DNA of 64,000 nt from DATKIY01 sp963726755 (GCA_963726755.1 CAVSDB010000001.1:248001-312000), one strand, 5' to 3'. Positions 1 to 9,228 are shown, counted from the stretch's first letter. The notes: generated by a model not told the origin, from the sequence alone. Numbers and translations: made by a program.

Positions 1-161
1 CCGTCGGGGTGTACACCCTCCCCAAGCACCTCGACGAAAAGGTGGCGCGGCTACACCTGGACGCGCTGGGTGCCCGATTGACCGAACTCACGACAGAGCA
101 GTCGGACTACCTGGGGATTCCGGTGACTGGTCCTTACAAGCCGGACCACTACCGCTACTAG
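1..161 (+). CDS. ahcY: Adenosylhomocysteinase, C-terminal end (partial)
   Basis: Only the last 52 codons lie in the window; the reading frame begins at base 3 and ends with TAG at 159-161. The translated tail contains VYTLPKHLDEKVARLHLDA and ends in KPDHYRY, the conserved C-terminus of S-adenosyl-L-homocysteine hydrolase. The Lys and Tyr of this tail contact NAD of the neighbouring subunit in characterised tetramers (family knowledge). The enzyme cleaves S-adenosylhomocysteine to adenosine and homocysteine in the methyl cycle. The next gene starts 7 bases downstream on the same strand, so the two may be co-transcribed. The upstream part is outside the window, so integrity cannot be judged. 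Confidence 0.93.
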   Translation, partial: VGVYTLPKHLDEKVARLHLDALGARLTELTTEQSDYLGIPVTGPYKPDHYRY

Positions 162-168
162 GTAACCC

Positions 169-795
169 ATGAAGTTCGGAGTTCTAGGCACCGGGGTCGT
201 TGGTCAAACGATTGCCTCGAAGTTGTTGGGGCTGGGACACGACGTCCGCCTCGGATCACGAGCTGCATCCGAAACGGCGGTCACCTTCAACGATGCTGCG
301 GAGTTTGGCCACGTGGTGTTCAACTGCCTGCCCGGCGCAGTGGCCATGTCGGTCTTGGAAACCCTCCCAGACGTCGTGGGTGACAAGGTCTTAGTCGATG
401 TCTCCAACCCCCTCGACTTCTCGCAGGGGTTCCCACCGTCGTTGTCAGTGGTCAACACTGACTCGCTGGCCGAGACGATCCAACGGGCGCTCCCGCGGGC
501 GAAGGTTGTGAAGGCGCTCAATACCGTCAACGCCGACATCATGGTCAATCCGGCGTTGCTCCCTGCACCAACTGATCTGTTCATCGCGGGGAACGACGAG
601 CAAGCGAAGGTGGTCGTGCGCTCGCTCCTGGTGACCTTCGGTTGGGCCGAGGCGAACATTCGCGACCTCGGTGGAATCAGTGCTGCGCGCGCCGCCGAGA
701 TGTACCTCCCGTTGTGGCTCAACCTGATGGGTGCAACTGGCACGGCTGCCTTCAACATCCACGTCGTAACCCAAGACGCTCCCCCGACCGGGTGA
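169..795 (+). CDS. NADPH-dependent F420 reductase-like Rossmann oxidoreductase
   Basis: A 208-residue protein opening with MKFGVLGTGVVGQTIASKLL, a GxGxxG dinucleotide-binding fold at residues 5-12, followed by a segment with Arg and Ser (LGSRAAS) that typically binds the NADP 2'-phosphate. The middle reads VKALNTVNADIM, matching the coenzyme F420-dependent NADP oxidoreductase (NpdG) superfamily, where short soluble proteins of this size are usual. It probably transfers hydride between NADPH and F420 or another deazaflavin/flavin substrate in the cytosol; the substrate is inferred, not seen. It follows ahcY by 7 bases and probably shares its transcript. No membrane segment or signal peptide is visible. 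Confidence 0.75.
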   Translation: MKFGVLGTGVVGQTIASKLLGLGHDVRLGSRAASETAVTFNDAAEFGHVVFNCLPGAVAMSVLETLPDVVGDKVLVDVSNPLDFSQGFPPSLSVVNTDSLAETIQRALPRAKVVKALNTVNADIMVNPALLPAPTDLFIAGNDEQAKVVVRSLLVTFGWAEANIRDLGGISAARAAEMYLPLWLNLMGATGTAAFNIHVVTQDAPPTG

Positions 796-837
796 GGCGG
801 GTCCTCGACACCAGCTGAACTCTGGCACGCTGTTGCG

Positions 838-1716
838 GTGACGATAGGACCTTCTCAACTACCACCGGCAGGTTGGTATCCCGATCCCGCAGATGCGAGC
901 GCACAACGTTGGTGGGGTGGGTCGTCGTGGACGGCCCATGTCACCCACCCGCAAGGTGTGACGCCAGCGGGGCAGCCCGTACCCAGTGGCGTCATCGGCC
1001 CGCCACAAGGTCGCTGGGGTCTGCCCGACCTAGCTTGGACGATGTTGTGCTTCATCGTGGGAACGGCGCTCGGCGTCCTCCTGGTGATCGCGATGGTGCT
1101 GGTGAACCGTGACTTAGTGCTAGGGAATGACGTCAATTACGCCCTGCCCGAGGCGGCGTGGATGGTCACTATCGCCCAAGGTCTTGGCATGGTTGGGCTG
1201 GTCGGCTGGCCGTTGATTGTCGCGCGATGGAAAGGTGAGGGTTGGCGCCACTCCTACGGATTCCTCGTCAATGGGCGCGCCTGGCTGGTCGGTGGAGTCG
1301 GCGGAATACTCACGTTCCTCACCCTGGCCGTCCTCACGGCCGTGATGGTTCAAATCCTCGGGGAGCCCATCGACTCGGCGGCCGCTGACGTGGTTGAACA
1401 GATCTCGAACACGCCTATTCCCTATGGCATCTTTTTGCTTTTCATCGCCATTGGCGCACCGTTCGTCGAGGAGATTGCCTTCAGAGGACTGCTCTGGGGA
1501 AGCATCGTCAAACGTGGTTGGTCACCCTGGTTGGCGACCGCGGTTTCGGGAGTGGTCTTTGGGCTGTTCCACTTCGAGCCGCTGCGCATTGTTCCGCTGA
1601 TCGCCGCTGGGTTTGTGCTCGGAGTGATTCGCCACTATGCGGGCTTAGGCGCCTCGATGTTTGCGCACACGATCGTCAACACCATTGGCGTTGCTGCGAT
1701 CCTGCTTTCCTCGTGA
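838..1716 (+). CDS. CPBP-family intramembrane protease with N-terminal DUF2510
   Basis: A 292-residue membrane protein starting at a GTG. Residues about 9-35 form a DUF2510 module (AGWYPDPAD followed by WWGGSSWT), common at the cytosolic end of actinobacterial membrane proteins. From about residue 60 there are several hydrophobic helices. The C-terminal half has the CPBP (Abi/Rce1) signatures EEIAFRGLLWG (the EExxxR glutamates and arginine) and FGLFHFEP (conserved His), with a third motif near AHTIVN, so the putative metal-dependent glutamic-type active site is complete. Family members cleave within the membrane, for example in peptide-pheromone or bacteriocin maturation; the target here is unknown. 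It converges on the next gene with only 6 bases between stops. Confidence 0.85.
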   Translation: MTIGPSQLPPAGWYPDPADASAQRWWGGSSWTAHVTHPQGVTPAGQPVPSGVIGPPQGRWGLPDLAWTMLCFIVGTALGVLLVIAMVLVNRDLVLGNDVNYALPEAAWMVTIAQGLGMVGLVGWPLIVARWKGEGWRHSYGFLVNGRAWLVGGVGGILTFLTLAVLTAVMVQILGEPIDSAAADVVEQISNTPIPYGIFLLFIAIGAPFVEEIAFRGLLWGSIVKRGWSPWLATAVSGVVFGLFHFEPLRIVPLIAAGFVLGVIRHYAGLGASMFAHTIVNTIGVAAILLSS

Positions 1717-1722
1717 CCTGAG

Positions 1723-2781
1723 TCAACGATTGCTCGACGCTTCGACAAGCGCTGGTGCCAGATTCTCCTGGCGCATGCGCAGGTCGAGGTAGAGCAGCGC
1801 ACGCGCGACCGAAGCGAAGACGTACAACAGCACCGTCAGCACACCAGAGAGCAGTGAGACGACCAGCATTGCCATCACGTCGGTCTCTGAGGGCTGGCCG
1901 ATTGTCTGGCTGGCAAATATCCCGACCGAACCGATGATCGACAGCGGTGCGCTGATCACCTGAACCGCCACGCCGACGATGATCTGCACCAACAGGAGAA
2001 TTCCGAGGACTCGCCAAAACGATCGTGAGACGAGGGTCCACGATCGGCCGAGCGACCCGATGATCGTCGTCGGCTCCAGCTTCATCGCCATAGGTGCGGC
2101 GAACCAGAACGTCGCAAGAACCAGGCCGGGGATGATGCAGAGGAACAGACCTGCGGTCACGCTGATTCCGATAATCAGCCCCAAGCCGATGAGTTTGGGA
2201 AGTCCGCGTCCAATCGCTGCAAGAGCCTGGTGTGCGGTAGTTGAACGTCCGAGGACGGCTCGGGAGACAACGAACGCCGAGCCGGTGTCGATGACGACGG
2301 CGGCGCTGAACTGAACAGCGATCACGAGCAACAGCCAGGGCATGAATCCCCAGAACGCATGCAGTAAGTCAGTCGCTGCGTTGTTCAACTCCGTTGACGT
2401 GTACGAGTCGTTGGTATCGACAGTTACCAGCGCGGAGTAGGCCCTGATCAGGGGTTTGGCCGCTAGTGCGACAGGGAGGAGAAGAACCAGGGTCGCAGCG
2501 GCCACTGAGGCGCACACGGCGGCTAAAGGGCGCCAGTGCAGGCGGACTGTCGCAAAGACGGCACTGAGAATCTCACCAACGCTCAGGGGTCGCAGGGGGA
2601 TCACGCCCGGCTTGACCTCTGGGGGCTGCGGGCGCCAACCGGGAGGCAGGGACATTCCCGGTCCACCGGCTGGGGGAGTGGGCGGAACTGTCGGCCAAGA
2701 GGTTGGGGGGACGGGGGGTGGACCCCAACCAGAGGGTGCTGGCCAACCGCCAGGAGGCGGTGTGTCGTCAGGGTAAGTCAC
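1723..2781 (-). CDS. Multi-spanning membrane protein with proline-rich N-terminus
   Basis: A 352-residue protein on the minus strand. Residues 1-60 are rich in Pro, Gly and Trp (repeats such as PPPGGWPAPSGWGPPP) and probably cytosolic and disordered. After a short charged linker with PLRPLSVGEILSAVFATVR come about six hydrophobic helices. The LSVGEIL...R entry motif and overall helix pattern match the glycerophosphoryl diester phosphodiesterase membrane-domain-like/YciC-like group of actinobacterial integral membrane proteins, whose function is not established. It is divergent from mtrA, about 100 bases away, and convergent with the CPBP protease. I do not assign a function. Confidence 0.8.
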   Translation of the reverse strand: MTYPDDTPPPGGWPAPSGWGPPPVPPTSWPTVPPTPPAGGPGMSLPPGWRPQPPEVKPGVIPLRPLSVGEILSAVFATVRLHWRPLAAVCASVAAATLVLLLPVALAAKPLIRAYSALVTVDTNDSYTSTELNNAATDLLHAFWGFMPWLLLVIAVQFSAAVVIDTGSAFVVSRAVLGRSTTAHQALAAIGRGLPKLIGLGLIIGISVTAGLFLCIIPGLVLATFWFAAPMAMKLEPTTIIGSLGRSWTLVSRSFWRVLGILLLVQIIVGVAVQVISAPLSIIGSVGIFASQTIGQPSETDVMAMLVVSLLSGVLTVLLYVFASVARALLYLDLRMRQENLAPALVEASSNR

Positions 2782-2881
2782 TGATTCTCCCAGCGGCGGA
2801 GCACTCGATCGGCGGGTTGGTCATGGTGTCACGGTTGCCGGTAGGTCTACGGCAGGAGCCCGAGGATGTCAGTATTCACCC

Positions 2882-3559
2882 ATGAAGGGACGCATTCTGG
2901 TCGTTGACGACGACACCGCGCTGTTGGAGATGTTGGGAATCGTGCTGCGCGGGGAGGGCTTTGAGCCGAAGCTTTGCTCCGATGGCGAGAAGGCACTGGC
3001 TGCATTTAGAGACTTCACACCAGATCTGGTTTTGCTCGATCTCATGCTTCCGGGCAAGGACGGCATCGAAGTCTGCCGCGATATCCGCGCAGAGTCCGGG
3101 GTGCCCATCGTCATGCTGACGGCGAAGAGCGACACCGTCGACGTAGTGCTCGGGCTTGAGTCTGGGGCCGATGACTACGTCGTTAAACCGTTTAAGCCCA
3201 AGGAACTGGTCGCACGCATTCGCGCGCGCGTTCGACGAACCGACGAGGCACGTCCAGAGCACCTCGAGATCGGTGACCTCACCATCGATGTGGCTGGCCA
3301 CTCGGTCAAGCGCGGTGATGAGGGGATTGCACTGACCCCCTTGGAGTTCGATCTCCTGGTCGCTCTTGCCCGCAAGCCGTGGCAGGTCTTCACCCGAGAG
3401 GTACTGCTCGAACAGGTTTGGGGTTATCGCCACGCGGCAGATACGCGATTGGTGAACGTGCACGTGCAGCGACTTAGATCGAAAGTGGAACACGACCCTG
3501 AACACCCTGACGTCATCGTGACTGTGCGAGGAGTCGGCTACAAAGCCGGACCGGCCTGA
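2882..3559 (+). CDS. mtrA: Response regulator MtrA
   Basis: A 225-residue OmpR-class regulator. The receiver domain (1-118) has the acidic pocket at VVDDD (8-11), phospho-acceptor Asp53 in LVLLDLMLPG, the Thr of MLTAKS and the Lys of VVKPF. The winged helix (130-225) contains LTPLEFDLLVALARKPWQVF and ends VRGVGYKAG, closely matching mycobacterial/corynebacterial MtrA. MtrA controls cell-division, cell-wall and DnaA-linked genes in actinobacteria (family knowledge). mtrB follows after 3 bases and lpqB overlaps mtrB, the conserved three-gene order, which supports the assignment strongly. The ATG at 2882 begins directly at the conserved MKGRILVVDD. Confidence 0.97.
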   Translation: MKGRILVVDDDTALLEMLGIVLRGEGFEPKLCSDGEKALAAFRDFTPDLVLLDLMLPGKDGIEVCRDIRAESGVPIVMLTAKSDTVDVVLGLESGADDYVVKPFKPKELVARIRARVRRTDEARPEHLEIGDLTIDVAGHSVKRGDEGIALTPLEFDLLVALARKPWQVFTREVLLEQVWGYRHAADTRLVNVHVQRLRSKVEHDPEHPDVIVTVRGVGYKAGPA

Positions 3560-3562
3560 TCC

Positions 3563-5200
3563 ATGCCGACCCTCGGAATTGACCGTGCCCTAGCCGCAGT
3601 GAGATGGCGGTGGCGCAGTTCGTTGTACCTGCGCGTGGTTACGACCACTTTGTCACTGTCGCTCATCGTGGTCCTCGTGCTTGGCCAGATTCTGGTCAGT
3701 CGTATTACGAGTGGATTGGTGGACGCCAAACAGCGTTCCTCGCTCGTGGAGGCGCGGGCGGGGCTCAACCAAGCTGAGGCACTCATTGCAGCGTCCGACC
3801 AAACTGACAGCACTGGCGCTCCGCAACTTGTTGAGCAGATTGCCAACCAGCTCGCCAACCGTGGTGCTGGTACTCCACGGTTGTACGACGTTCTGCTGTT
3901 GAGTACGTCGGCAGATCTGCCGCAACGTGGCTCGAACCAGGTGACTGAAGAGAGCATCCCCGAGAGCCTTCGTTCCGCGGTTCAGTCCGGCGGGGTCCAA
4001 GCGTCGACTTTCACCGAGATCTCCTATAACGACGGCCGACCGTCGGTACCTGGCTTCACTGTCGGTGCCCCGCTTGAGGTGCCCGGGTTGGGCAACTTCG
4101 AGCTCTACTACTTGTTCCCGTTAGTGCAGGAGCAAGACACCCTCGACCTGGTTCGACGCACCCTCGCGTTCGCCGGCGTCGTTCTGGCGATCCTGTTGGC
4201 CTGGATTTCGTGGTTCGTCACTCGGCAGGTGGCTGTCCCCGTCCGGTCCGCTGCGAAGATCGCCGAACAGTTCTCTGCGGGTCGGTTGACCGAGCGGATG
4301 AGAGTCGAGGGATCGGACGACCTGGCCAAGTTGGCTCAGGCGTTCAACGACATGGCCGCCAGTCTGCAGCGACAGATCGGGCAGTTAGAGGACATGTCCA
4401 GGGTCCAACGTCGCTTCGTCTCGGACGTCTCACATGAGTTGCGGACGCCGCTGACCACCGTGCGTATGGCTGCTGACGTGTTGCACGACGCTCGGGCCAG
4501 CTTCGACCCCGCTACTGAACGCTCGGCCGAACTGTTGCAGGCGCAGCTCGATCGATTCGAGGAACTACTGGCTGACCTTCTTGAGATCTCGCGATTCGAC
4601 GCTGGAGCCGCAGTGCTCGAGACGGCCGCCGTCGACATCACCGAGGTCGTCGCCCGAACTGTCGAACAACAGACTCCCCTCGCCGAACGGGCGGGCAGCG
4701 AAGTCATGTTCCACCGTCCCAGCAAGCCGATCATGGTTGAGTGCGACCCGCGTCGGGTGGAACGGATCCTCCGCAATCTGCTGGTGAACGCGATCGAACA
4801 CGGCGAAACCCGTCCCGTGGATGTGTCAGTAGCGAACAACGCTGACGCGGTAGCAGTCACCGTCCGCGACCACGGAGTGGGCCTTCGTCCCGGTGAGACC
4901 TCGTTGGTCTTCAACCGGTTCTGGCGGGCAGATCCTGCGCGCGCCCGGACCACGGGTGGTACCGGGCTGGGACTTCCCATCTCGCTGGAAGACGCTCGGC
5001 TGCACAACGGCTGGCTGCAAGCCTGGGGTGAGCCTGGTGACGGCACGAACTTCCGACTGACGCTCCCGCTGCACGCCGCAGGTGAGATCGCGCAGTCACC
5101 ACTGCCACTAGAGCCAGCGGATCGACGAATCGCGGCCAAGCGCGCCGTGGCTCGTGCAGCCGCTGCGCCAAGGGCGGGTTCGGTTGGTGACGATGTCTAG
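3563..5200 (+). CDS. mtrB: Sensor histidine kinase MtrB
   Basis: A 545-residue membrane kinase. One transmembrane helix lies at about 24-48, an extracytoplasmic sensor loop at 49-195 and a second helix at about 200-220. A HAMP linker (about 220-275) leads to the dimerisation/phosphoacceptor motif with His291 in FVSDVSHELRTPLTT. The catalytic domain has the N box (LLVNAIEHGE), G1 (DHGVGL) and G2 (GTGLGLPIS), so it appears active. It should phosphorylate MtrA, encoded 3 bases upstream, and be modulated by lipoprotein LpqB, encoded by an overlapping downstream gene. Length and order agree with the mtrAB-lpqB operon of actinobacteria. Confidence 0.96.
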   Translation: MPTLGIDRALAAVRWRWRSSLYLRVVTTTLSLSLIVVLVLGQILVSRITSGLVDAKQRSSLVEARAGLNQAEALIAASDQTDSTGAPQLVEQIANQLANRGAGTPRLYDVLLLSTSADLPQRGSNQVTEESIPESLRSAVQSGGVQASTFTEISYNDGRPSVPGFTVGAPLEVPGLGNFELYYLFPLVQEQDTLDLVRRTLAFAGVVLAILLAWISWFVTRQVAVPVRSAAKIAEQFSAGRLTERMRVEGSDDLAKLAQAFNDMAASLQRQIGQLEDMSRVQRRFVSDVSHELRTPLTTVRMAADVLHDARASFDPATERSAELLQAQLDRFEELLADLLEISRFDAGAAVLETAAVDITEVVARTVEQQTPLAERAGSEVMFHRPSKPIMVECDPRRVERILRNLLVNAIEHGETRPVDVSVANNADAVAVTVRDHGVGLRPGETSLVFNRFWRADPARARTTGGTGLGLPISLEDARLHNGWLQAWGEPGDGTNFRLTLPLHAAGEIAQSPLPLEPADRRIAAKRAVARAAAAPRAGSVGDDV

Positions 5201-6947
5201 GAGCAGACCGCGTAGGTTCGCGACTGTGGCCATCGTGTTGGCTGCAGTCACGGCAGCCTCTGCCTGCGCCAGCATCCCAAACTCCGGTCCCATTGAAGAA
5301 GGGGATCAGGTTCGGGCATCGGTCGACGACCCGCTGATTCGAGTCCTCCCGCGACCGCCTCAGGATGGACTGTCGCGCGAACAAGTTGTCTCGGGGTTCC
5401 TGTCCGCGTCAGCGAGTTTCGACGATGACCACGCCGTCGCACGCGAGTACCTCACCGAACGTGCGTCGGCTCACTGGGACTCAAGTACGGGCGTAGCGAT
5501 CTACGACGACGATGTTGGACTGACCACGAAAGTTCTGGCGCACTCGGTTCACGTCCGCGCGCGGCAAGTCGGGACGATCGGATCCGACGGAGCATTCACC
5601 ACCCGAGGTGGCGAGGAAGTCAATCGCTGGTTCCGAGTGTCGCGAGAAGCTGGCCAGTGGCGAATCTCACGACTTGCCGACGGGTTGTTGCTCACCAGAC
5701 TTGATGTCGACCGGACCTACCGCTCGTATTCGCTGGAGTTCTTGTCGCCGGGCCAGGACCGCCTAGTACCGGACCCGGTCTATGTTCCGGTTGATCGCGC
5801 TGGAGCTAGCACAAGCCTGACCCGCGCTTTGCTGGACGGCCCGACACGCTGGTTGGCACCAGCTGTCGGTACCGCAATCCCGGTAGGAACGAAGTTGGTT
5901 GTTGACGCAGTGCCGGTCGAAAACGGGGTCGCTCAGGTCAATTTGACTAGCGACGCGTTACAAGCGGTCGACGAAACGCGCGAGCAAATGGTTGCGCAGC
6001 TGGTGTGGACGTTGACCGACCTGCCCGATGTCACGGGAGTCGAAGTGTCGGTAGAGGGTGCACCCCTACCTATGCCTGAATCCCCAGCCGTGCAGACCCA
6101 ACAAGCGTGGGCTGCGTTCAATCCGGACTACATCCCCGACTCCGGTGCAATGCTGCTCGTGCGCAGAGGAGTGGTGTACCGAGTGGGGGGCGACACTGCG
6201 ACGCCGCTGTCCGGACCACTCGGCAGCGGCGAGACCAACGTGAGTTTCCCAACATCGTCGGCCGACGGTTCGCTGGTTGCCGCACTCACCGATGAGGGGC
6301 ATTCAGCAGTGCTCAGCGACCGGTTTAGTACGAGCGAACTTGAGACGGTGCTCGAAGGTGATCGGCTGGCACCGCCAAGCATGGACGCCAGTGGTGGGCT
6401 GTGGTTGGTCGAGCGGCAGGGCGCGGGAAGTCGCCTTTGGTACAAGCCTGCTGACGGGAAGTTACACGAGGTGCGTGCGTCGGGACTCGAGTCACAGCGC
6501 ATCACTCAATTCGCCGTCGCACTCGATGGCACGAGGGCCGTCGTTGTGGTTGCACCACCTGAACCCCAAGACGACGAGCGTAAAGATGAGCCGGCCAGGC
6601 CAACGCTGTTCTTGTGTCGGATCGTCCAAACCGGCGACACCGTCAGTGTTCAGGCGCCGCGTCCGTTGGCCGGCACTATTAGTCGGATCTCTGACGTGTC
6701 GTGGTCGTCGAGCGAGTCGCTCGTCGTCCTGGGACGTGCAGCAGGGGCCGTGCTGCAGCCTTACGAAATCGGTCTTGACGGCACTGCTAGTGAAGTCGGT
6801 GGCGCGGCGTTGCAAGGGATCGTTGGCATTACTGCAGCGCCCGGCTTCCCACTAGTGGCTGCCACCCGAGACGACGGGCTTTGGCAGGATGCCGGCGCCA
6901 AGTGGCGAGCATGGCTACCCGGTCGTCAACCGTCCTACCCGGGTTAG
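5193..6947 (+). CDS. lpqB: Lipoprotein LpqB
   Basis: I place the start at the ATG at 5193, which overlaps the end of mtrB by 8 bases; it gives a 584-residue precursor with a normal signal peptide (RRFATVAIVLAAVTAASAC) and lipobox Cys25. An earlier in-frame ATG at 5154 would bury the signal peptide behind 13 extra residues. After the Cys comes SIPNSGPIEEGD, the usual LpqB beginning. The middle holds a GerMN-like domain (about residues 190-320, with MVAQLVWTLTDLP) and the rest a beta-propeller-like region. LpqB binds the outside of MtrB and tunes its signalling (established in mycobacteria). No lesion is visible. Confidence 0.94.
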   Translation: MSRSRPRRFATVAIVLAAVTAASACASIPNSGPIEEGDQVRASVDDPLIRVLPRPPQDGLSREQVVSGFLSASASFDDDHAVAREYLTERASAHWDSSTGVAIYDDDVGLTTKVLAHSVHVRARQVGTIGSDGAFTTRGGEEVNRWFRVSREAGQWRISRLADGLLLTRLDVDRTYRSYSLEFLSPGQDRLVPDPVYVPVDRAGASTSLTRALLDGPTRWLAPAVGTAIPVGTKLVVDAVPVENGVAQVNLTSDALQAVDETREQMVAQLVWTLTDLPDVTGVEVSVEGAPLPMPESPAVQTQQAWAAFNPDYIPDSGAMLLVRRGVVYRVGGDTATPLSGPLGSGETNVSFPTSSADGSLVAALTDEGHSAVLSDRFSTSELETVLEGDRLAPPSMDASGGLWLVERQGAGSRLWYKPADGKLHEVRASGLESQRITQFAVALDGTRAVVVVAPPEPQDDERKDEPARPTLFLCRIVQTGDTVSVQAPRPLAGTISRISDVSWSSSESLVVLGRAAGAVLQPYEIGLDGTASEVGGAALQGIVGITAAPGFPLVAATRDDGLWQDAGAKWRAWLPGRQPSYPG

Positions 6948-7019
6948 ACACCGCATGGCTCATCCACAGTTGAGCGATGCGGGGCGCGGGCACTTCGTCG
7001 ACTCTCAAATCCTTGGATC

Positions 7020-7722
7020 GTGGCGGATCTGTGGAGTGCCCTAAGCGAACTGTTACTCGGGTTGCGGTGCCTTTCATGTGGCTTGGGCGGCTCCTGGTGG
7101 TGTCATGACTGCGTCCGGGCGGCTTGGCAACCGCAGCACACGACTGGAGTCAGCGGAACTCCACTGGTTTCCGCCGCACCGTACGAAGGTTCAGTTCGAG
7201 AAGCACTGGTTGCCCATAAAGACCATGGCCAACTCGCGCTTGCTCGTCCGCTCGGGTGGTTGTTAGCCAATGCCGTCTCCGAACTAGATCGAACGGGACC
7301 CTGGGTGTTGTCACCTTGTCCGTCTACGACGGGGGCAACTCGGCGACGAGGACACAACCACATGCTGCGAGTTGCTGGCGCCGCCGGTCGCGAACTTCGT
7401 CGACGCGGCGGGCACGCGCGGGTGGTATCGACGTTGTCCGTGTCGGGAGTGATGGCCGATCAAGTGGGGCTGACGGCTTCGGGGCGTCGCGTCAACGTCG
7501 CTGGAGCCTTCGTGGCAAAGCCGGTTCAGGCGGTTCGGCCCAGGCGTCAGTCCACGTGATGATCAGTCGTTGATCATCGTTGACGACATCACAACGACAG
7601 GAGCCACCTTGGCGGAGGCGCAACGGGCGTTGATCACCGCCGGCTGGTCAGTTCGGGGGAGTGCCGTGGTGGCCCAAACGGTTGCCCGGATGGGTGTCGC
7701 GGGCGGTCCGAGTAGGGGCTAG
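7020..7722 (+). pseudogene. comF: ComF-family phosphoribosyltransferase, broken by one frame change
   Basis: Starting at GTG 7020, the first frame encodes 179 residues with a ComF zinc-finger beginning (CLSCGLGGSWWCHDC), the central APYEGSVREALVAHKDHG, and GRRVNVAGAF near residue 160, then stops at 7557-7559. The missing PRPP-binding part lies in the next frame: from about 7546 it reads SLIIVDDITTTGATLAEAQ and runs to TAG at 7720-7722. The join needs one base to be skipped at about 7530-7550, near a CCC run. ComF proteins are cytosolic and help DNA uptake or nucleotide handling. Position between lpqB and hpf is typical. Either a real lesion or a sequence error; without the frame change the protein lacks its catalytic loop. 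Confidence 0.85.
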
Positions 7723-7787
7723 CGTGAGAGTTTGCGCGGTGTCGACCACGTCGAACCGAGCAGCCGCCAGAACGAGAGGGGTACGCC

Positions 7788-8429
7788 GTGGACGTTGTCG
7801 TACGAGGGCGTCATATCGAAATTACCGATCGCTTCCGCGATCACGTTTCGGAGAAACTCGCCAAGCTCGAAAAGTACGACGGCAAGTGCCACCGCATCGA
7901 CGTTGAGATTTCGCAGGAGATGAATCCCAGACTTCATGATCAGGCGGTGAACGTCGAGTTGACGTGTCACGGCAAGGGTCCGGTGATTCGCGCCGAAGCG
8001 TCGGCCGCCGAGAAGTACGCGGCACTCGACTTGGCGTACAGCCGGCTCGAAGAGCGGCTTCGTCGGGCAGCCGATCGTCGCCACAACCATCACCGCGGGC
8101 ACGGTCGCAACAACATCGCTCGCACTCACGACAGCGAGGGTTCCGACTTGGTGCCGCCGAGCGGTGACACTGGTTCGAGCATTGCGACCGACGAGGCGGG
8201 CTCGGCTTCGTCTAGCGCACTGAACGTTGTGGGTGATGGTCCGCTCGTCGTCCGCGAGAAGACGCACGCGGCGTCCGCGATGACACTCGACCAGGCGCTC
8301 TACGAGATGGAGTTGGTGGGGCACGACTTCTTCTTGTTTCAGGATGCGACCACCGGAACGCCCAGCGTGGTCTACCGGCGCAGGGGGTACGACTACGGCG
8401 TTCTCCACCTAAAGGTCGACTCGGTCTAG
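7788..8429 (+). CDS. hpf: Ribosome hibernation promoting factor, long form
   Basis: A 213-residue protein from GTG 7788, preceded by GAGAGGGG about 8 bases upstream. Residues 1-100 are the HPF/RaiA domain (MDVVVRGRHIEITDRFRDHV then HGKGPVIRAEA), which blocks the ribosomal A and P sites. A charged His/Arg-rich linker (100-145, RHNHHRGHGR) connects to the C-terminal dimerisation domain (about 160-213) containing MTLDQALYEMELVGHDFFLF and the end YDYGVLHL. Long HPF forms 100S ribosome dimers in stationary phase (family knowledge). Position after comF is conserved in actinobacteria. A strong inverted repeat follows the gene. Confidence 0.95.
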   Translation: MDVVVRGRHIEITDRFRDHVSEKLAKLEKYDGKCHRIDVEISQEMNPRLHDQAVNVELTCHGKGPVIRAEASAAEKYAALDLAYSRLEERLRRAADRRHNHHRGHGRNNIARTHDSEGSDLVPPSGDTGSSIATDEAGSASSSALNVVGDGPLVVREKTHAASAMTLDQALYEMELVGHDFFLFQDATTGTPSVVYRRRGYDYGVLHLKVDSV

Positions 8430-8462
8430 TCCAATTCGGGGCCTCAACTGGCTCTTTACTGG

Positions 8463-8506
8463 CCCATTTGGGTGGAGTCAACCGCGTGGGGGGTGACCCA
8501 AATGGG
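8463..8506 (+). terminator. Inverted repeat after hpf, likely terminator
   Basis: An 11-bp perfect inverted repeat, CCCATTTGGGT at 8463-8473 and ACCCAAATGGG at 8496-8506, with a 22-base loop, lies between hpf and the LuxR-type regulator. It is followed by TCGTTTCGTGT rather than a clean T-run, so it may be an imperfect intrinsic terminator or an operator/attenuator for the next gene, whose GTG start is 24 bases away. Confidence 0.55.
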
Positions 8507-8529
8507 TCGTTTCGTGTCATCATGCCCAA

Positions 8530-9228
8530 GTGACCGAAGTGTCAAGCGGGGGACAGCCTCACCACGATCCGATTCGCGTGCTGGTCGTCGATGACCACGC
8601 ACTGTTTCGGCGTGGGCTCGAAATGGTGCTGATCCAGGAATCGGACATTGAGGTCATAGGGGAAGCAGCCGACGGTGAAGCAGCTGTTCAGCGGGCCGCG
8701 GAACTCCTGCCAGACGTAGTCCTGCTCGACGTTCGGATGCCTAAGGGCTCGGGTATCGATGCCTGCGCAGCAATCAAAGACGTCGCACCTAGCGCGCGGA
8801 TCATCATGTTGACCATCAGCGACGAAGAAGCTGACCTTTACGAGGCGATCAAAGCCGGTGCCACCGGTTACCTGCTCAAAGAAATTTCGATCGACGAGGT
8901 CGCCGCTGCAGTGCGTTCGGTCTACGAGGGGCAGTCGTTGATCAGCCCGTCGATGGCTAGCAAGTTGCTGACCGAGTTCGCATTGATGGCCAAGCACACC
9001 GGTGAGCGCAACAACCAGATTCCCGCGCCGCGCCTGACCGAACGTGAACTTGAGGTACTCAAGCTCGTCGCGCGTGGCATGAACAACCGCGACATCGCGC
9101 GTGAGCTGTTCATCTCGGAGAACACGGTGAAGAACCACATCCGCAACATCCTCGAGAAGTTGCAACTGCACTCCCGCATGGAGGCAGTCGTCTATGCCGT
9201 TCGCGAAAAACTCCTCGAAATCACCTAA
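8530..9228 (+). CDS. NarL/LuxR-type response regulator
   Basis: A 232-residue regulator from GTG 8530. The receiver domain (15-135) has VVDDH, phospho-acceptor Asp67 in VVLLDVRMP, the Thr of IIMLTIS and a Lys in GYLLKEI. The output domain is a four-helix LuxR HTH at about 165-225 (LTERELEVLKLVARGMNNRD, then SENTVKNHIRNILEKL). No kinase gene is adjacent, so it is an orphan here; in many actinobacteria a regulator of this type sits next to hpf. DNA targets cannot be read from the sequence. The 56-bp dispersed repeat begins 20 bases after its stop. Confidence 0.93.
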   Translation: MTEVSSGGQPHHDPIRVLVVDDHALFRRGLEMVLIQESDIEVIGEAADGEAAVQRAAELLPDVVLLDVRMPKGSGIDACAAIKDVAPSARIIMLTISDEEADLYEAIKAGATGYLLKEISIDEVAAAVRSVYEGQSLISPSMASKLLTEFALMAKHTGERNNQIPAPRLTERELEVLKLVARGMNNRDIARELFISENTVKNHIRNILEKLQLHSRMEAVVYAVREKLLEIT

